Assembly: GCA_009602735.1 (NCBI GenBank) | Contig: WELA01013860.1 | Coordinates: 44,458 to 108,457, forward strand | Direction: 5' to 3' | Length of the DNA: 64,000 nucleotides | From: Mesotaenium endlicherianum | Taxonomy: Eukaryota > Streptophyta > Zygnematophyceae > Zygnematales > Mesotaeniaceae | In this document: positions 1-12,086 of the stretch, one piece after another | Position numbering within the stretch: position 1 is the first letter of the stretch | Layout: each line of letters starts with the position of its first letter | Notes under the pieces: model-generated | The model's input: the letters and a program-made list of their open reading frames with translations, nothing else | Told to the model about the DNA's origin: nothing | Database searches by the model: none | Program-made: the position numbers and the translations under genes

Positions 1-711
1 GTGGTTGTGTCCCTGCCCCTTGTCAGTTTAGGAGGAGGCGTGGAATGGCGCACATGTGGCAATTTTTGAATGTTATCTGGCCTTAACCCTCTGCCGATGC
101 TTGTATCAGCCCAATGATGGCAGCTTTTGCACTCGTTCACCACAATGACCGGCAGCTGCGCTTAGGTACAAGACATGGGGGGGTGCGTCACTACCTTTGT
201 GCGTGCATATGGTGTGGGTGGTGACTGAGTCTTTGACCTACTATGTGGAAGGTGAATTTTGCTCGTGTCAGTTATGCAAAAGCTTGTAAGCTGCGTGCGC
301 AACATGTGAAATGGACCTGGTGCATGGGGGCGTGGGTGAGCATGGTGGCAGTGGCGGAGGAGTTTATTGTCATTCCTGACGAGCCCGACACTGTACGTTC
401 CACGCCCTTGTCCACTCCTCGTTCCTTGCAGACTTGCGCATTCGCTACTCAATTCTGGTATCGCAGTCCCTTCAATGCTTTGTGATGACGAGTCTCGTAA
501 GGGCTCACTTAACAAGCCTGTGATACCTACTGACCATGGGTGGGCTTGGACCATGTGTGTGGCTTGCTTATGAATGAGCACTCTGGAAGCCTTTCATTAG
601 AAGCAGTTTAGGCAAGGATTGATAGGAGCGCTGCAGTCATGGAGGGGCTGGCTGGTTGTGGTTTTTTCTCTGAACATTTGCAGTGACGGCCTTGTTACTT
701 TTTCTGTTCAG

Positions 712-876
712 GATCGGTTTGATCACCCTTACATCTACCTGCTTTTCTACGGCATGGATGGCAACGGAGACTTCATTCCCAGCAAGCAGCTGCGGGAAAA
801 GTATAACGCTCCGCGGCATGAGCTGCCCTCTGATGAGGACGAGGACGAAAGTGATAGTGGCAACCTATCGCCTTGA
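712..876 (+). CDS. Last exon of an unrecognised protein-coding gene (partial)
   Basis: The exon follows a good acceptor (pyrimidine-rich stretch ending TTCAG at 707-711) and stays open for 54 codons to a TGA at 874-876. It starts with Asp-Arg-Phe-Asp-His and has an aromatic stretch (YIYLLFYG). It ends in an acidic, Ser-rich tail (about residues 41-54). I do not recognise the family. Earlier exons would lie in 1-711 or before the window; I could not define them. The coding call rests on the splice site, the open frame and the non-random composition. Confidence 0.45.
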   Translation, partial: DRFDHPYIYLLFYGMDGNGDFIPSKQLREKYNAPRHELPSDEDEDESDSGNLSP

Positions 877-1933
877 GTGGGCTGTACGAGTTTGTTCAAC
901 ATTGTAGTACGATGATTCAGTTATAACACTGCATCGTGATGGCATTACTTCTAAGCAGACATGTTCATCAGAAGCGGCTTCGAGTAGATTGGCTGCTGAG
1001 CAATTGCAGAACAAGACATAGGTCAGACAATCGGTGACGCAAGAGATATCGCATGTCATGATATGGCAGAAGACTTGGGAAGGTACATGCTGGGTATTGC
1101 AACATAAAAGTTTCCCTGAGTACGTATTGTGCATGTATACCCTCCTGTAAGCCGAACTTCTACTACAAGTTAATGGTTATGTAAATAGACCTCTATATTG
1201 GTGTCACCGTGCATTGTTTTTTTGAGGAGCAATTTATGTTGTGAAGTTTGTTATTTCTGTAGGTTCTTGCATTGTTGTTTCAAACAGCAAAAGCACTGGA
1301 CTGGATTACACGAAGGCATTGCCATTACAGGGAACTACTCATCAATAGCTTGGTGCATGATACTTAAGCTCTCACAGCCTGTACCATGGTAATACGAGGA
1401 GAATGCTAGAGGCTGCATGCTCACTGTAATGGTGACCGCAGTGATGGGGCAGGAGCTAGCTGAGGCTGGTGGTATCCCAGTTAGGCACACCAAGGTGTCC
1501 CATTTGAAGGAACGCCAACGAGCTGCAATGGCGCCGATCGACGTCGAAACCTGTCGAGACCTGCCAAAACTAGTCAACTCGAGTGAACTCGAGAGTCGAG
1601 ACAGAATATCAAGCACGCGGAGGAATATAAACCCAGGGTTGGAGGTTTTGTGTTTGGTGCCTTGGGATACAAAATGTGCCCTTCAGGACTGTGTTGGGAT
1701 CTATTCAAGTATAGTGAGCAAGCTCGTGATAGCCCTGATTGCCTGTGTCTTCGTGCAAAAGTTCAGCTAACGAATCAAGCCATGCAACTAAGCTCTCTCT
1801 AATCTTCGCTTCGGGTACCACCTTTGCATAGATTGCTGGCCAAAAACATACAGCAGAGAGGAGCTTGCTCTGGAATAGGCAGGTCTGCCTTCTAGGTTGT
1901 TACACTTACAAGCTCATTACCAACGCAGTCATA
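877..1933. other. Intergenic region upstream of NOC2
   Basis: This stretch separates the stop of the first gene from the NOC2 start codon. It should contain the 3' UTR of the former and the promoter and 5' UTR of the latter. An open frame at 1417-1770 has no recognisable protein character. I see no RNA gene or repeat. Confidence 0.4.
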
Positions 1934-4900
1934 ATGGGTAAAGTTAAGAAAAAGGTGGAAGATATGGATGTAGACGAGCTCTTAAAAGGCGACTTTCTCG
2001 AAGATATGGAGTCAGAAGAAGAGGTTAAAGAGGTGGACGAGCCGATCGAGGAAGACAATGCGTCAGACCCGGTGAGTGCTGTTTCCCGTATAGCAATATT
2101 GAGGTGAAAGTTGTCCCCAGAGTCGCAGAGGTCACTTTGAGGTAGTTTAGATAGAAGCTTCATCCTGCTTATTAAGTCTATGAAGAAAATCTGGACACTA
2201 TATCTTACAATGGGCAACACATGGTCTCACATCACTGACACTCTGAAACGACTCTTGTTTGATAGGACTTCGGTTTCCCACTTGAGCTATTCCTTAGCTG
2301 TACGTATGTGAAGAAAATTGTGAAGGATGAACATTTCAACTTTGATGACAGAAGCCAGGACTTGAACTGTGTTTAGTGCATGTAATTGTTCTCTGTGTAG
2401 TAGCTTACACAGCTTGGGAGAAAAAAATTGTGACACCACAGTGGCTTGCATATGCAGGTTGGTGAGGAGGAAGAGAGACTGAAAGTACAGAAGAAGAGCA
2501 ACAAAAAGAACAAGAGGCCTCTTAAACTATTAGATGGTGGGGTAGAAGTGAAAGATATATCACCTGATATCGAAATTGACTCCGGAGGTAAGGGACTCAT
2601 TTCCAGACTTATGCCCCTGTTTGGTTCCTTGGTTGCTGCAGTTGCCTGCATGATGAAAGATGAGACGTTGTGATCACGGAGCCTTAGGGTTTAAGGTCTC
2701 GGGTTTTGACCCATACTAAGAGGTTACTACGCATTTGCCTCTCTAGCTGGCAACCAGGCCAGTGCATGTTTCTTGGGGGATCATTCATTGGTCCACCTTC
2801 CAGATTGCTCTCTCAGCCAAGCGGCGTTGATGTGACTTTGACAGATTGTTGTTGCTTCTGCCCGTGCCACCAGAAGAAGAAGAGGATGAAGATGAAAATA
2901 CTGTAGGGGGACAGAACAAGAAAATGAGGACGGAGATAGGCAAACATAAGTCGCAGCTCGAGGCACTGAAGGAAAAGGTATCGCAGTCATTATCTCTGAG
3001 AGTCTCGTTTGTGTGGCTTATTCGTACAACAACATTGCACTTCAGGCATTTCTCTGTGGACATGACACGCTTCCAGACTACTCTGCAGGGTTGATAGACT
3101 CTTAGAATGGGGTGGCTGTCGTAGCACAAATGGGGCCGTGCCACCCAAGGTTTAAAGCTGAGAGGCCTCTGCTGAGTGGGTGTGATGGTGTAGGTATAGA
3201 GAGGGCATGCAGAGCCGGGCCTGACGGGGAGCTGGGATTGCTGTTTGGGTGGTGCTGTGCAGGATCCGGAGTTTTATGCTTTCCTGAAGGAGCACGACCA
3301 GGAGCTCCTTGATTTTGAGGAGGAGGAGGAGGGAGAGGTATGTTCATTCACACATCCAAGGGGCAATCTGTGCCCTATTCTGGTCAGGTTCAGGCGCACT
3401 GTTTCTTGTGGGAACGTGGGCTACAGTTGAGAGGAGGCGTTGATTCTGCACTGCGGGTATTAAGGAAAGGTACCCTTTGCAGCTAATGTGCATGCTGCAA
3501 TTGATGAACCGCAGATGCAAAGTGTAAGAGGGGACGGTGATGCCAAACCAAGCACCATAAGACGATGCATACCCAACCCTACACGAGCCCCGTTGAATGT
3601 CTGCTTACTGCCTGAGTGGATGAAGTTGAAAGTATGAGGGCACAGCTGGATTGCATGGGCAATTTGACGCAGTGTATGACATGAAATTTTGTAGGAAGGC
3701 AGGGGAGGTGGCACATGGGCAGGGCATACTAGCTGCTCCACACGGCAGACTCGTGCTCTTGTGCCAGGGCTACCTGCACACTCAAGTGAGCTCTGTGTAT
3801 GTGTCAATGTGATAGTAGGGCTTGTAGGAGGTGGTCATTGTTGGCTGTTTCGCCACAGCGGAGCGGGAACAGGAGCAGGAACTCAATCATGCTGGCATCC
3901 GTACGTGTTGCATACAGGAACAGGACGAAGAGGAGGACGAAGAGGAGGGCAACAGGAAGCTAGCAGCCAAGAAAAAAGCCCGAGGAGCCAGCCAAGAGGA
4001 TGAGGATGAAGAAGAAGACAATGACGAGCAAGACGAAGATGCGGAGGAGGAGGAGGAGGAGGATGACCTGGGGCTAGGGGGGGAGGAGGAGGAGGAGGGA
4101 GAAGAGGCGGGAGCGGCACCTGCGGCAAAGAAGCAGGGAAAAGGGCGCATGCTGCTGACGGGGGCCATGGTGGATGCCTGGTGCAAGGCAGCCAAGGAGG
4201 AGCACTCGCTGGGGGCCGTGCGCAACGTGCTGCGCGCGTTCCGCTCCGCCTGCCACTATGGGGACGGCGAGGGCGAGGACCTCGAGTCGCCCTACAACAT
4301 CGCCAGCTCGCACGTTTTCAACGGCGTGATGCTCTTCTGCCTCAAGGAGATGGACACCATCCTGCGCGCACTGCTGCTCGTTGGCCAATCGGAGGACAGC
4401 GGGGCCGACGGGGCCAGCGCCGCAAAGAAGGACAAGAAGAAAGGCAAGTGGGGGAAGGGGGGGAAGGGCTACAGGGGAGGCGCCGGAGGCGGGGGGAAGA
4501 AGGACGGGCTGATAGACGGGAGCCCCCGCTGGAAGAAGCTGGAGCCGCTGGTCAAGTCGTATCTGGGGAACTCGCTGCACGTCCTGGGCCAGATGGCGGA
4601 CAACGCCATGATCGCGTTCACACTGCGCCGTCTCAAGGCCTCCGTTGCGCTCCTTGGGCCCTTTCCCAAGTTGGCCCGGAAGTTCATGAAGGTCCGTGCC
4701 CCCCCCNGCAGCGATGCAGCGTCTTCCACGTGCAGCTGCCCGCGCTCTCAATGCTCTGAGGTGACATGAGAGAGAAAACAAGAAATAGTGGCCTTTGCTT
4801 GGTGTGTTGAATGCCAGCTGTGGGGTGGGGAACATGTGGGTCACTGAGCCCCTGAGGCACCATGAGGGGCAGGAAGGGGCAGCAAGAGGCAGGAGTTTTT

Positions 4901-7900
4901 CTCTGCAGTGAGAGGTCGCGGAAGCCTGCTTCTGACAAGCTCCTCCTTTCCTCTGCGGTACAAAGTGGAGACCTCTTGGCTGAGCATCTTCTGTGCGCGC
5001 GGCATTGCCTTGCAGCTGGCGCTCCACTTGTGGGGCACGGGCGAGGGCGCGCTGCCGCTGGTGGCCTTCATGTTCATCCGCGAGATGGCGCTGCAGCTGC
5101 CCGCGGCGTGGCTGGAGGCGGCGCTCAAGGGCATCTACAAGACGTACACGGCCAATGTCAAGTTCCTGACGGCGTCATCGCTGGCGCGCGTCAGCATGCT
5201 GGGCGCGTGCGTGGTGGAGCTCTACGGCCTCGACTGTGCCGCCGCCTACCCGCTGGCCTTTGTCTACATCCGCCAGCTGGCTATGCTGCTCCGCACCGCT
5301 CTCAGCACCAAGACCAAGGTTGCCCCCACAAACCCTGAACCTGACACCCCCATATACTCATGCTGTAGTTGTTACTCATCGGTAACCCTAATCCTAACCT
5401 CAAGGTATTCCTTGTCTTTGCATAATCAAGTTGGTGGTCTATGCTGCTCTTTCGTGTTGCACATTTGCCCAAGTCTTGTGCTTCTGCAACTGCACTTGCA
5501 GCTTTTAGAGGATGCTACTTCAGTGTTCAGTTCAGGGCGTGCTTACGTCACACTGCGGTGCACGCGTGGCGCCTTCTCACTTGTGTGCGGCGTGTGTGTG
5601 GCACGCGTTCGGCCGGAGGTGATGAGCAGGACTCGTACAGGGGCGTGTACTGCTGGCAGTACATGAACTGCCTCTCGGTGTGGGTGCGCGTCCTCTGCAC
5701 CCACGCAGCACAGGCAGACCTGCAGCCGCTGGTGTACCCGCTGGCCCAGATCATCAGCGGGACGGCGCGCCTGGTGCCCACCGCCCGCTACTTCCCGCTG
5801 CGCCTGCAGTGCGTGAGCATGCTCAACAGCCTGAGCGCGACCACGGGCCACTTTGTGCCGGTGGCGCCGCTACTGCTGGACATGCTGCAGATCAAGGAGC
5901 TGCGCAAGCCCCCCACAGGCGGCGCCGGCAAGTCCGTCGACCTCCTCTCCACGCTCAAGGTGCCGTTCTCGCGCTCTCTCCCCCCCCCNGTGCTTTTCTT
6001 CGGAGCTGATGTGGCCTAAGAGCAGGCGATGCTCCCTGCCGCCTTATAGAATGTCAGGTCTGTTAACTTCTCTAAGGAGCGTGCGGCATAGCACCAGTTG
6101 AAGCAGCGTGGATGGATTCTTTACCCGCATGATCGGGCTGTCTCATATCATGTGACTCAGAAGTTTTGATCAGCTGCACTGGCGTGTTTGTCCACCCATC
6201 CAGGTGCCGAAGCAATCGCTGAAGACAAGAGCCTTCCAGGAGGACTGCGTGGAGGCCGTCATGGAACAGCTGGCAGGCCACCACTCGCAGTGGGCCTACT
6301 CTATCGCGTTCCCTGAGCTCTCCTTGGTGCCAGCTGTCCACTTGAGGCGCTTCATGAAGGAGACCAACGTGGACCGCTTCCGCCGGCAGGCCAAGCAGCT
6401 CATTGACCAGGTATGCTCGTCCGCGGCTGTCCAGGTGTCATCAGCATGTTGTGTCTCTCTGCCAGTCCACCATCAAGGCTGTGCTTGAGAGATCATCCTG
6501 TGCTACCACTCCCTGGGAGAGCTGCCCCCGTGTGTCCTGAGAGCACTGTTGAGAGCCTGCAAGGCCCCTGTCCCCCCTTGGCCACGCCCTTTGGGCTTGG
6601 AGTCAGCGGGTGTGGCCAGCTCAACTGCAGCCTTCCAAAAAAAAATTGTCTGACAATGTCTGGCCGACTCCAGGCCCAAGCGGGCAGTTCAGCGGCTGGC
6701 TGGCTGCACTTGCCCCAAGGCGCACTCATCAGTGCTGCCAATAGGATTGGTCGTAGCTCTGCTGGCCAGTTTCACTGGCATGCTTCTACAGCTTTGGCTG
6801 AATGGAGTATCTTACGGGGCGAGTATATTCAGTGCCACAACAGCAGCAATCATTTGCATGTTGCCCAGGGAGTGAATCCCCCTGGCGGAGGCGTCTTCTG
6901 TCTGGTCTGCGGCCTCTGCTTGTCTATTTCCGCTGGTCATAGAAGAGGTGCAGTTGCTTGCCGCCTCTTGTGGGGCAACCATTTACGACCTCCTGCTGCT
7001 GCCTGTAACTCTTGTTCACTGTGTCTGAGCCTGTGTGTACACTTGGCACGCGTGCAGATTGAGAGGAATGCGGAGTTTGTTGGGCGCAAGAGGGATGCTG
7101 TCAGCTTCAGCCCCAAAGACATCGCGTCCGTCGCCTCTTTCCTGGAGGTGCGCCCTCCCCCTCCCTGGACGTGCAGGGCGGGCACTTACTGCTGGAGGAA
7201 TGAGAGTGTGTGTATTTGTGTGGTGTCTGTCTGCCCGTGGTCAGACAGCCCTGAGCTGCCCTGGGCAGTTCAACATGCCCGATATTGGTGCCCTCCGGTG
7301 CGGATTGTTCCAGAGGGACTCTGCACAGGTGTGTCCGTGTGGTCAACCAGTCTGCGGTCGAGGGGTGTTGCATAAGCTCAGTTAATATGTCCTCAAAGGC
7401 ACACTTGTGGTGCATTGGCTGACGTTGGCTTGCTGAGTGAGCAGGAGGAGAAGGAAAAGGGGACGAATGCATTGGTGCAGTACGCGACCACGCTCAGGAA
7501 GGCGGCGGAGCAGCGCAGAGCCCACCTCGTGTCCTCCAAGTAAATTCAAATCTCAGCCTTGTTCTTCCTTCCAGAGTCCAGCTCCTCCTCAGAGGTTATG
7601 GCACCTATTGGCATGTGTGTGCCATGCCTACAGGCGCAGGTGGAGGTGCATGCAGGGCTTCACGACTTGTGGAGGGCACGGAGAAATGCAACGGGGTGCC
7701 AGGAGTGATTTGTGTATTGTGATGTTGGCACTCTTACCGTGCATCGCGCGGATGGAGTGGTCGACCAGTTAGTGATAGGTACAGCAGGTGAAAGCTTATG
7801 CCTCCTCAGCGCTAGTTAATGTGCTGCTGCTGCTGCTGCTCTCTCTGTGTTTTGCAGCGTCATGGTTGGAGGCGGGGGACGATCTAAGGGCGGCAAGAAG

Positions 7901-8062
7901 AGGTCCAGGCACGACGACGACGACGATGACGACGACGATGATGATGATGAGGAATATGGGGGACATGAGGGAAGCAGTGGGCTTGGTGAGAGTGACGAGG
8001 ACGGGGAGGGGGAGGCTACATTTAAGCAGGGCTTGCTTCCTAACAAGAAGTCCAGAAGGTGT

Positions 8063-8113
<51 letters not shown>

Positions 8114-8696
8114 NNNNNNNNNNNNNNNNNNNNNNNNNNNNNNNNNNNNNNNNNNNNNNNNNNNNNNNNNNNNNNNNNNNNNNNNNNNNNNNNNNNNNNN
8201 NNNNNNNNNNNNNNNNNNNNNNNNNNNNNNNNNNNNNNNNNNNNNNNNNNNNNNNNNNNNNNNNNNNNNNNNNNNNNNNNNNNNNNNNNNNNNNNNNNNN
8301 NNNNNNNNNNNNNNNNNNNNNNNNNNNNNNNNNNNNNNNNNNNNNNNNNNNNNNNNNNNNNNNNNNNNNNNNNNNNNNNNNNNNNNNNNNNNNNNNNNNN
8401 NNNNNNNNNNNNNNNNNNNNNNNNNNNNNNNNNNNNNNNNNNNNNNNNNNNNNNNNNNNNNNNNNNNNNNNNNNNNNNNNNNNNNNNNNNNNNNNNNNNN
8501 NNNNNNNNNNNNNNNNNNNNNNNNNNNNNNNNNNNNNNNNNNNNNNNNNNNNNNNNNNNNNNNNNNNNNNNNNNNNNNNNNNNNNNNNNNNNNNNNNNNN
8601 NNNNNNNNNNNNNNNNNNNNNNNNNNNNNNNNNNNNNNNNNNNNNNNNNNNNNNNNNNNNNNNNNNNNNNNNNNNNNNNNNNNNNNNNNNNNNNNN

Positions 8697-8783
<87 letters not shown>

Positions 8784-9499
8784 TTGGTTGCTTGCTTGCG
8801 CTCCCTCACACGTACACCTCTTATGAAGTGCATTACCAACCGCCTTGAATTTCATTCTGCATGTGCGTGTCTGTCTCAGTACTACAATGCATCGTTTTAT
8901 TTTGGGAGACATCTGATTTTACGTCTGCAGCTTGTCTCGAGTTGACAAGAGTGATGATGTTGATTGACGCTAAGGTGGTCCACTAAGTGGTAAAGGGTGC
9001 TGATCATGAATGCTTGAGTGTCCGCTCTTGTGCAACCAGAGATGCGCCGCCAAGCAGGGAAGCTGGAGGTGCCGGTGTTGCGCTTGGAGATGACGAGGAC
9101 GATGTGTTGGAGGACCTGGTGTTCTCCGACGATGAGCAAGAAGACATTGGCTTTGGCGGGAGAAGAGCTGGGGCCAAGAAGGTTGACAAGAGTGCTCGCC
9201 ACGATAACGGTAATGAAGATGGCGATGAAGACGAGGATGACGTTGGTGGGTCCGACGAAGAGGGAGGGGCAGGACCCAGTGAAGAGGACAGCGAGGGAGA
9301 TCGGAGGCCATCACAGACGTCAAGGCCGAGAGGACGAGGCGGGGGCAATTTTAGAGGTCGTGGGGATTCTCGAGGGAGGGGAGGCTTTAGGGGTAGAGGC
9401 AGAGGAGGCAGAGGTGGAAGAGGCGATAGGGGGAGGGGTGGTAGAGGGGGCAGCAGTCCTGGCCGTTCACAGAGTAAGTCTAGAGGTAGAGGCAAGTGA
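1934..9499 (+). CDS. NOC2: Nucleolar complex protein 2 homolog (NOC2), 12 exons
   Basis: NOC2 acts in the nucleolus with NOC1 and NOC3 in maturation and export of pre-60S ribosomal subunits. Phase-consistent GT-AG exons are 1934-2071, 2458-2587, 2874-2977, 3263-3337, 3918-4691, 5016-5318, 5630-5959, 6204-6410, 7058-7147, 7445-7539, 7858-8058 and 9040-9499, giving 968 residues. Family hallmarks seen: DPEFYAFLKEHDQELLDF (exon 4), LHLWGTGEG and AFVYIRQLA (exon 6), VYCWQYMN, YPLAQIISG and ARYFPLRLQCV (exon 7), SLKTRAFQED and AFPELSLVP (exon 8), and the terminal QYATTLR motif (exon 10). The N-terminus and linkers are highly acidic. Beyond the usual NOC2 end (about residue 748) the protein continues for about 220 residues: an acidic domain, then an RGG/RG-rich tail (about 906-968). 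The donors of exons 5 and 6 (GTCCGT, GTTGCC) and the start of exon 7 are the least certain boundaries. The start ATG opens with MGKVKKK, a basic beginning plausible for a nucleolar protein. Confidence 0.9.
8068..8775. repeat. (CT)n microsatellite flanking an assembly gap in NOC2 intron 11
   Basis: A pure CT dinucleotide array runs from about 8068 to 8113 and resumes from 8697 to about 8775. The intervening 8114-8696 is 583 Ns. The array lies wholly inside the intron between exons 11 and 12, so the gap does not affect the protein. Long Ser-Leu or Glu-Arg open frames across it are artefacts of the repeat. Confidence 0.95.
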
Positions 9500-9589
9500 G
9501 AACAACGGGCGTACTTCATTATCGTACGTTTGTGTTTTGCTGTAAAGGCTCGTAAGAATATTCGTGTTATTTCGCCATGCCATGTATGC

Positions 9590-9595
9590 AATAAA
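9590..9595 (+). terminator. Putative poly(A) signal of NOC2 (AATAAA)
   Basis: A canonical AATAAA lies 91 bases after the NOC2 stop codon, in an AT-richer stretch. Confidence 0.5.
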
Positions 9596-12086
9596 CGTTT
9601 CTTGCTTGGAAGTATAAAATGTCAACATTCTGGCAAGACATTATCAGTCCTGCAATGCTATGCAAACTAGATCTGTAAAAACTTGTAACTGGTAGTTGCC
9701 AAAGAGAATTGTTCTCAATGTGATTGTCTACACTGACTACCTCAGTTCAGGAAGATAGGTACACCATTTCTGTCTGTACGACCTATTATTCTTTTTGTAG
9801 CTTGTCGACCGGTGTGAATTACTCACTCTGCTCTATTTGGCTCTGAGCTAATACTATGTTGCTAGCTATCTTGCTTTTACCTGTATGAATTTGTAGAGCA
9901 GCTGCAGGCCTGATCATATGCTATACATGTAATGCCTATCCCAATTTGTTGAACTTGTGACATACTTTTCTTCGCAAAACAAACTGAATGCTAAACTGGG
10001 TGTGCCTAGACTTATCTAAACTGCTCATTCATATTGCTGAAATGCAAATTTTGTGACTCATCACACCCTCCACTTTTCGCAGCTTCCTCAGCATCCGCAA
10101 CTGAGTTCACCTATTTCGTTGCCCATGCAGGCGTGCCAACGCCAAGACCTAGGGCTGCCACCTGGGCAGCCATGATCCACCTAATGACCTAGTCAAAAGC
10201 CTAGCTTGCAGCCCTGGCACATAGGGTGCTCAAGCGAGAGGATGCAGTGTCGTGACTTCATATCCCTGCCTAAGTTTTCTGCCACTGACCCGCTCACATG
10301 CCAGCCACAAGCGCTGCTTGTTCCCCAGTTGGAACCTTCAGGTCATGTTGGGTGCCTCTTCACACCTGCCCATGGCAGTGCATAAATGACCTCTTGCCCC
10401 TGCTGACAGAGCGGGGCAGACAAGTGCCTGCTACTGACACCACTCATCAGATTTTACATACAGCCACTACCTTGATGAGATCAGGAAAGAGCTATATTAC
10501 AGTGTTACTCAAATAGCACCTCCTCTTTATCAGAAGTTAGCCGGTGATGGCTGTTGTGGAAGGACCTTAGTTTCAGGCCAGGGACCAGGGCTCCTGTGGA
10601 CCACTCTCATCAGGTGCCCCTGAAGCCCTTTCCCTGTGGAAGCATTTTTAGCATGCTGCTTGGTGGAAGTGCATCGCGGTGTATCGGCATGCGCGATGTG
10701 ATTCCCCCTGTCTGTGCCCCCGTTTCCTCCCCTCTCCCTACCTCCTGGCATACACCACAGAAGCCCTGTTCACCTTGCTTCGTAGCACCAAATATTTGTG
10801 CATGCAACCCCCCATCCCAAAGCCTAGTGAGACTTCAACCAATCCCTTTTCACCTTCAACTAATCCCTTTTCACCTGATGACCAGATGAGATATCTCCTG
10901 TCCTCCCCCTCGCCAAAGGGAGGTGCTGGGACAGCTTAAAGTACTCCATTGTGAATATGGGAGCCTGCATGACAACAAATCGACACTTTGTCGTACTCTC
11001 TGCAGCCTCCACTGCTGACAGGGCAGAGGCCCATCACGTTGCTCTATGTTCGACTCATGCACATCAAAGGTTGAGGTTGAGGGTGAGTATTAACAGTAGA
11101 GTTACGGGCATATTACGGAGCAGGGTAATGTGCGTGAGGCTTTAGATGGATGTTTCTAGGGGGTCTAGGGTGATGGTTTGAGGTACAGAGGACCACAGGC
11201 ACCTGCCTACTTTTGGTGCCAGTGGTGCCGTGGTGCTGGCGTCCGCAGGAAAATAGTCCAATAGTGCAGGAGGGTGCAAAACACGACATCACCTGCGCCC
11301 ATTCAGACGAGCATACTTCTAAGCTTCCTCCGCTTCCGCCTCGCCGCATGTCAGAGGAACGCCACTGGCACTAACCTTTCAGGTAGTGTATCCAGGAGCA
11401 ACTCAGGAATGCCACTAGAGAGCTAAAAGCGCCCCCCTCAATAGCTGCAGAAGTTGAAGCAACCTGCACCCAACCACGCATGGCAGCAAGTAGGACCAAC
11501 GAAAGGGCAACCTTTAATTTCAACCAGTAACTTCTTGAGATGCACACAGGTTGAGCCAGTACACTGATGGACTCAAACGAAACGTAGCGACAAAAATGAG
11601 AGGCGTAGTAAGAATTGGACGCCCAATTCATTAAGTTTGAGATGTGAGAAAGTGAGACTTCGTAGTGCACAATTAAGACGCGACAAGATCGATCGACAGC
11701 ATTAAAAAATAGTCGACTACGCAAAAAGTTCATGTACACGAGTATGCAGGAGGGGTCGTCGGTGGTATGCAATCACGAGTAAGGCAGCAGTATGTGCGAT
11801 TAACTTCCGAGTACGTGAAGTCTTCTAAGTAAATTGCTCAGGGGAGATGCAGCGGTATGTGCAACTGACTAGTCCTTTTTCGAAAACGTAGGAAGGGGTT
11901 CTTTTTATATGGAGTTGGACGACCCCGGATTTTGATGAGATACTTACAAACTGATGGCGAGGACACGTTCTGCATGCACTTCCATGAGACTGAAGAATTC
12001 TCTGGCAGTGTTATGCAGCGGGCATTGAGAAAGAAAACACAAAGGCAAAGCTAGACACGCACAATACAGGCAGGCGGTGGCGGTTC
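9596..12086. other. Intergenic region between NOC2 and the HROB-like gene
   Basis: I see no convincing coding exon, RNA gene or element terminus. An open frame at 11371-11772 (-) has no family resemblance. A 5' non-coding or short first coding exon of the HROB-like gene could lie here undetected. Confidence 0.4.

Noticed and set aside
1417-1770. 117-codon open frame upstream of NOC2
   Set aside because: No family resemblance, no splice support, and it lies in the expected promoter region.
4692-4710. Possible frameshift at the N in a C run (also at 5989)
   Set aside because: Both ambiguous bases lie just inside introns, after the donors of NOC2 exons 5 and 7.
4074-5027. 317-codon minus-strand frame opposite NOC2 exon 5
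   Set aside because: It is a shadow of GC-rich coding sequence on the plus strand and has low-complexity Leu/Pro composition.
6413-7375. 320-codon open frame after NOC2 exon 8
   Set aside because: It begins at the exon 8 donor and spans the intron; the protein has no domain and NOC2 homology resumes only at 7058 after a clean acceptor.
7788-8945. Long open frames through the CT repeat and N gap
   Set aside because: They translate a dinucleotide repeat (Ser-Leu or Glu-Arg) and Ns inside an intron of NOC2.
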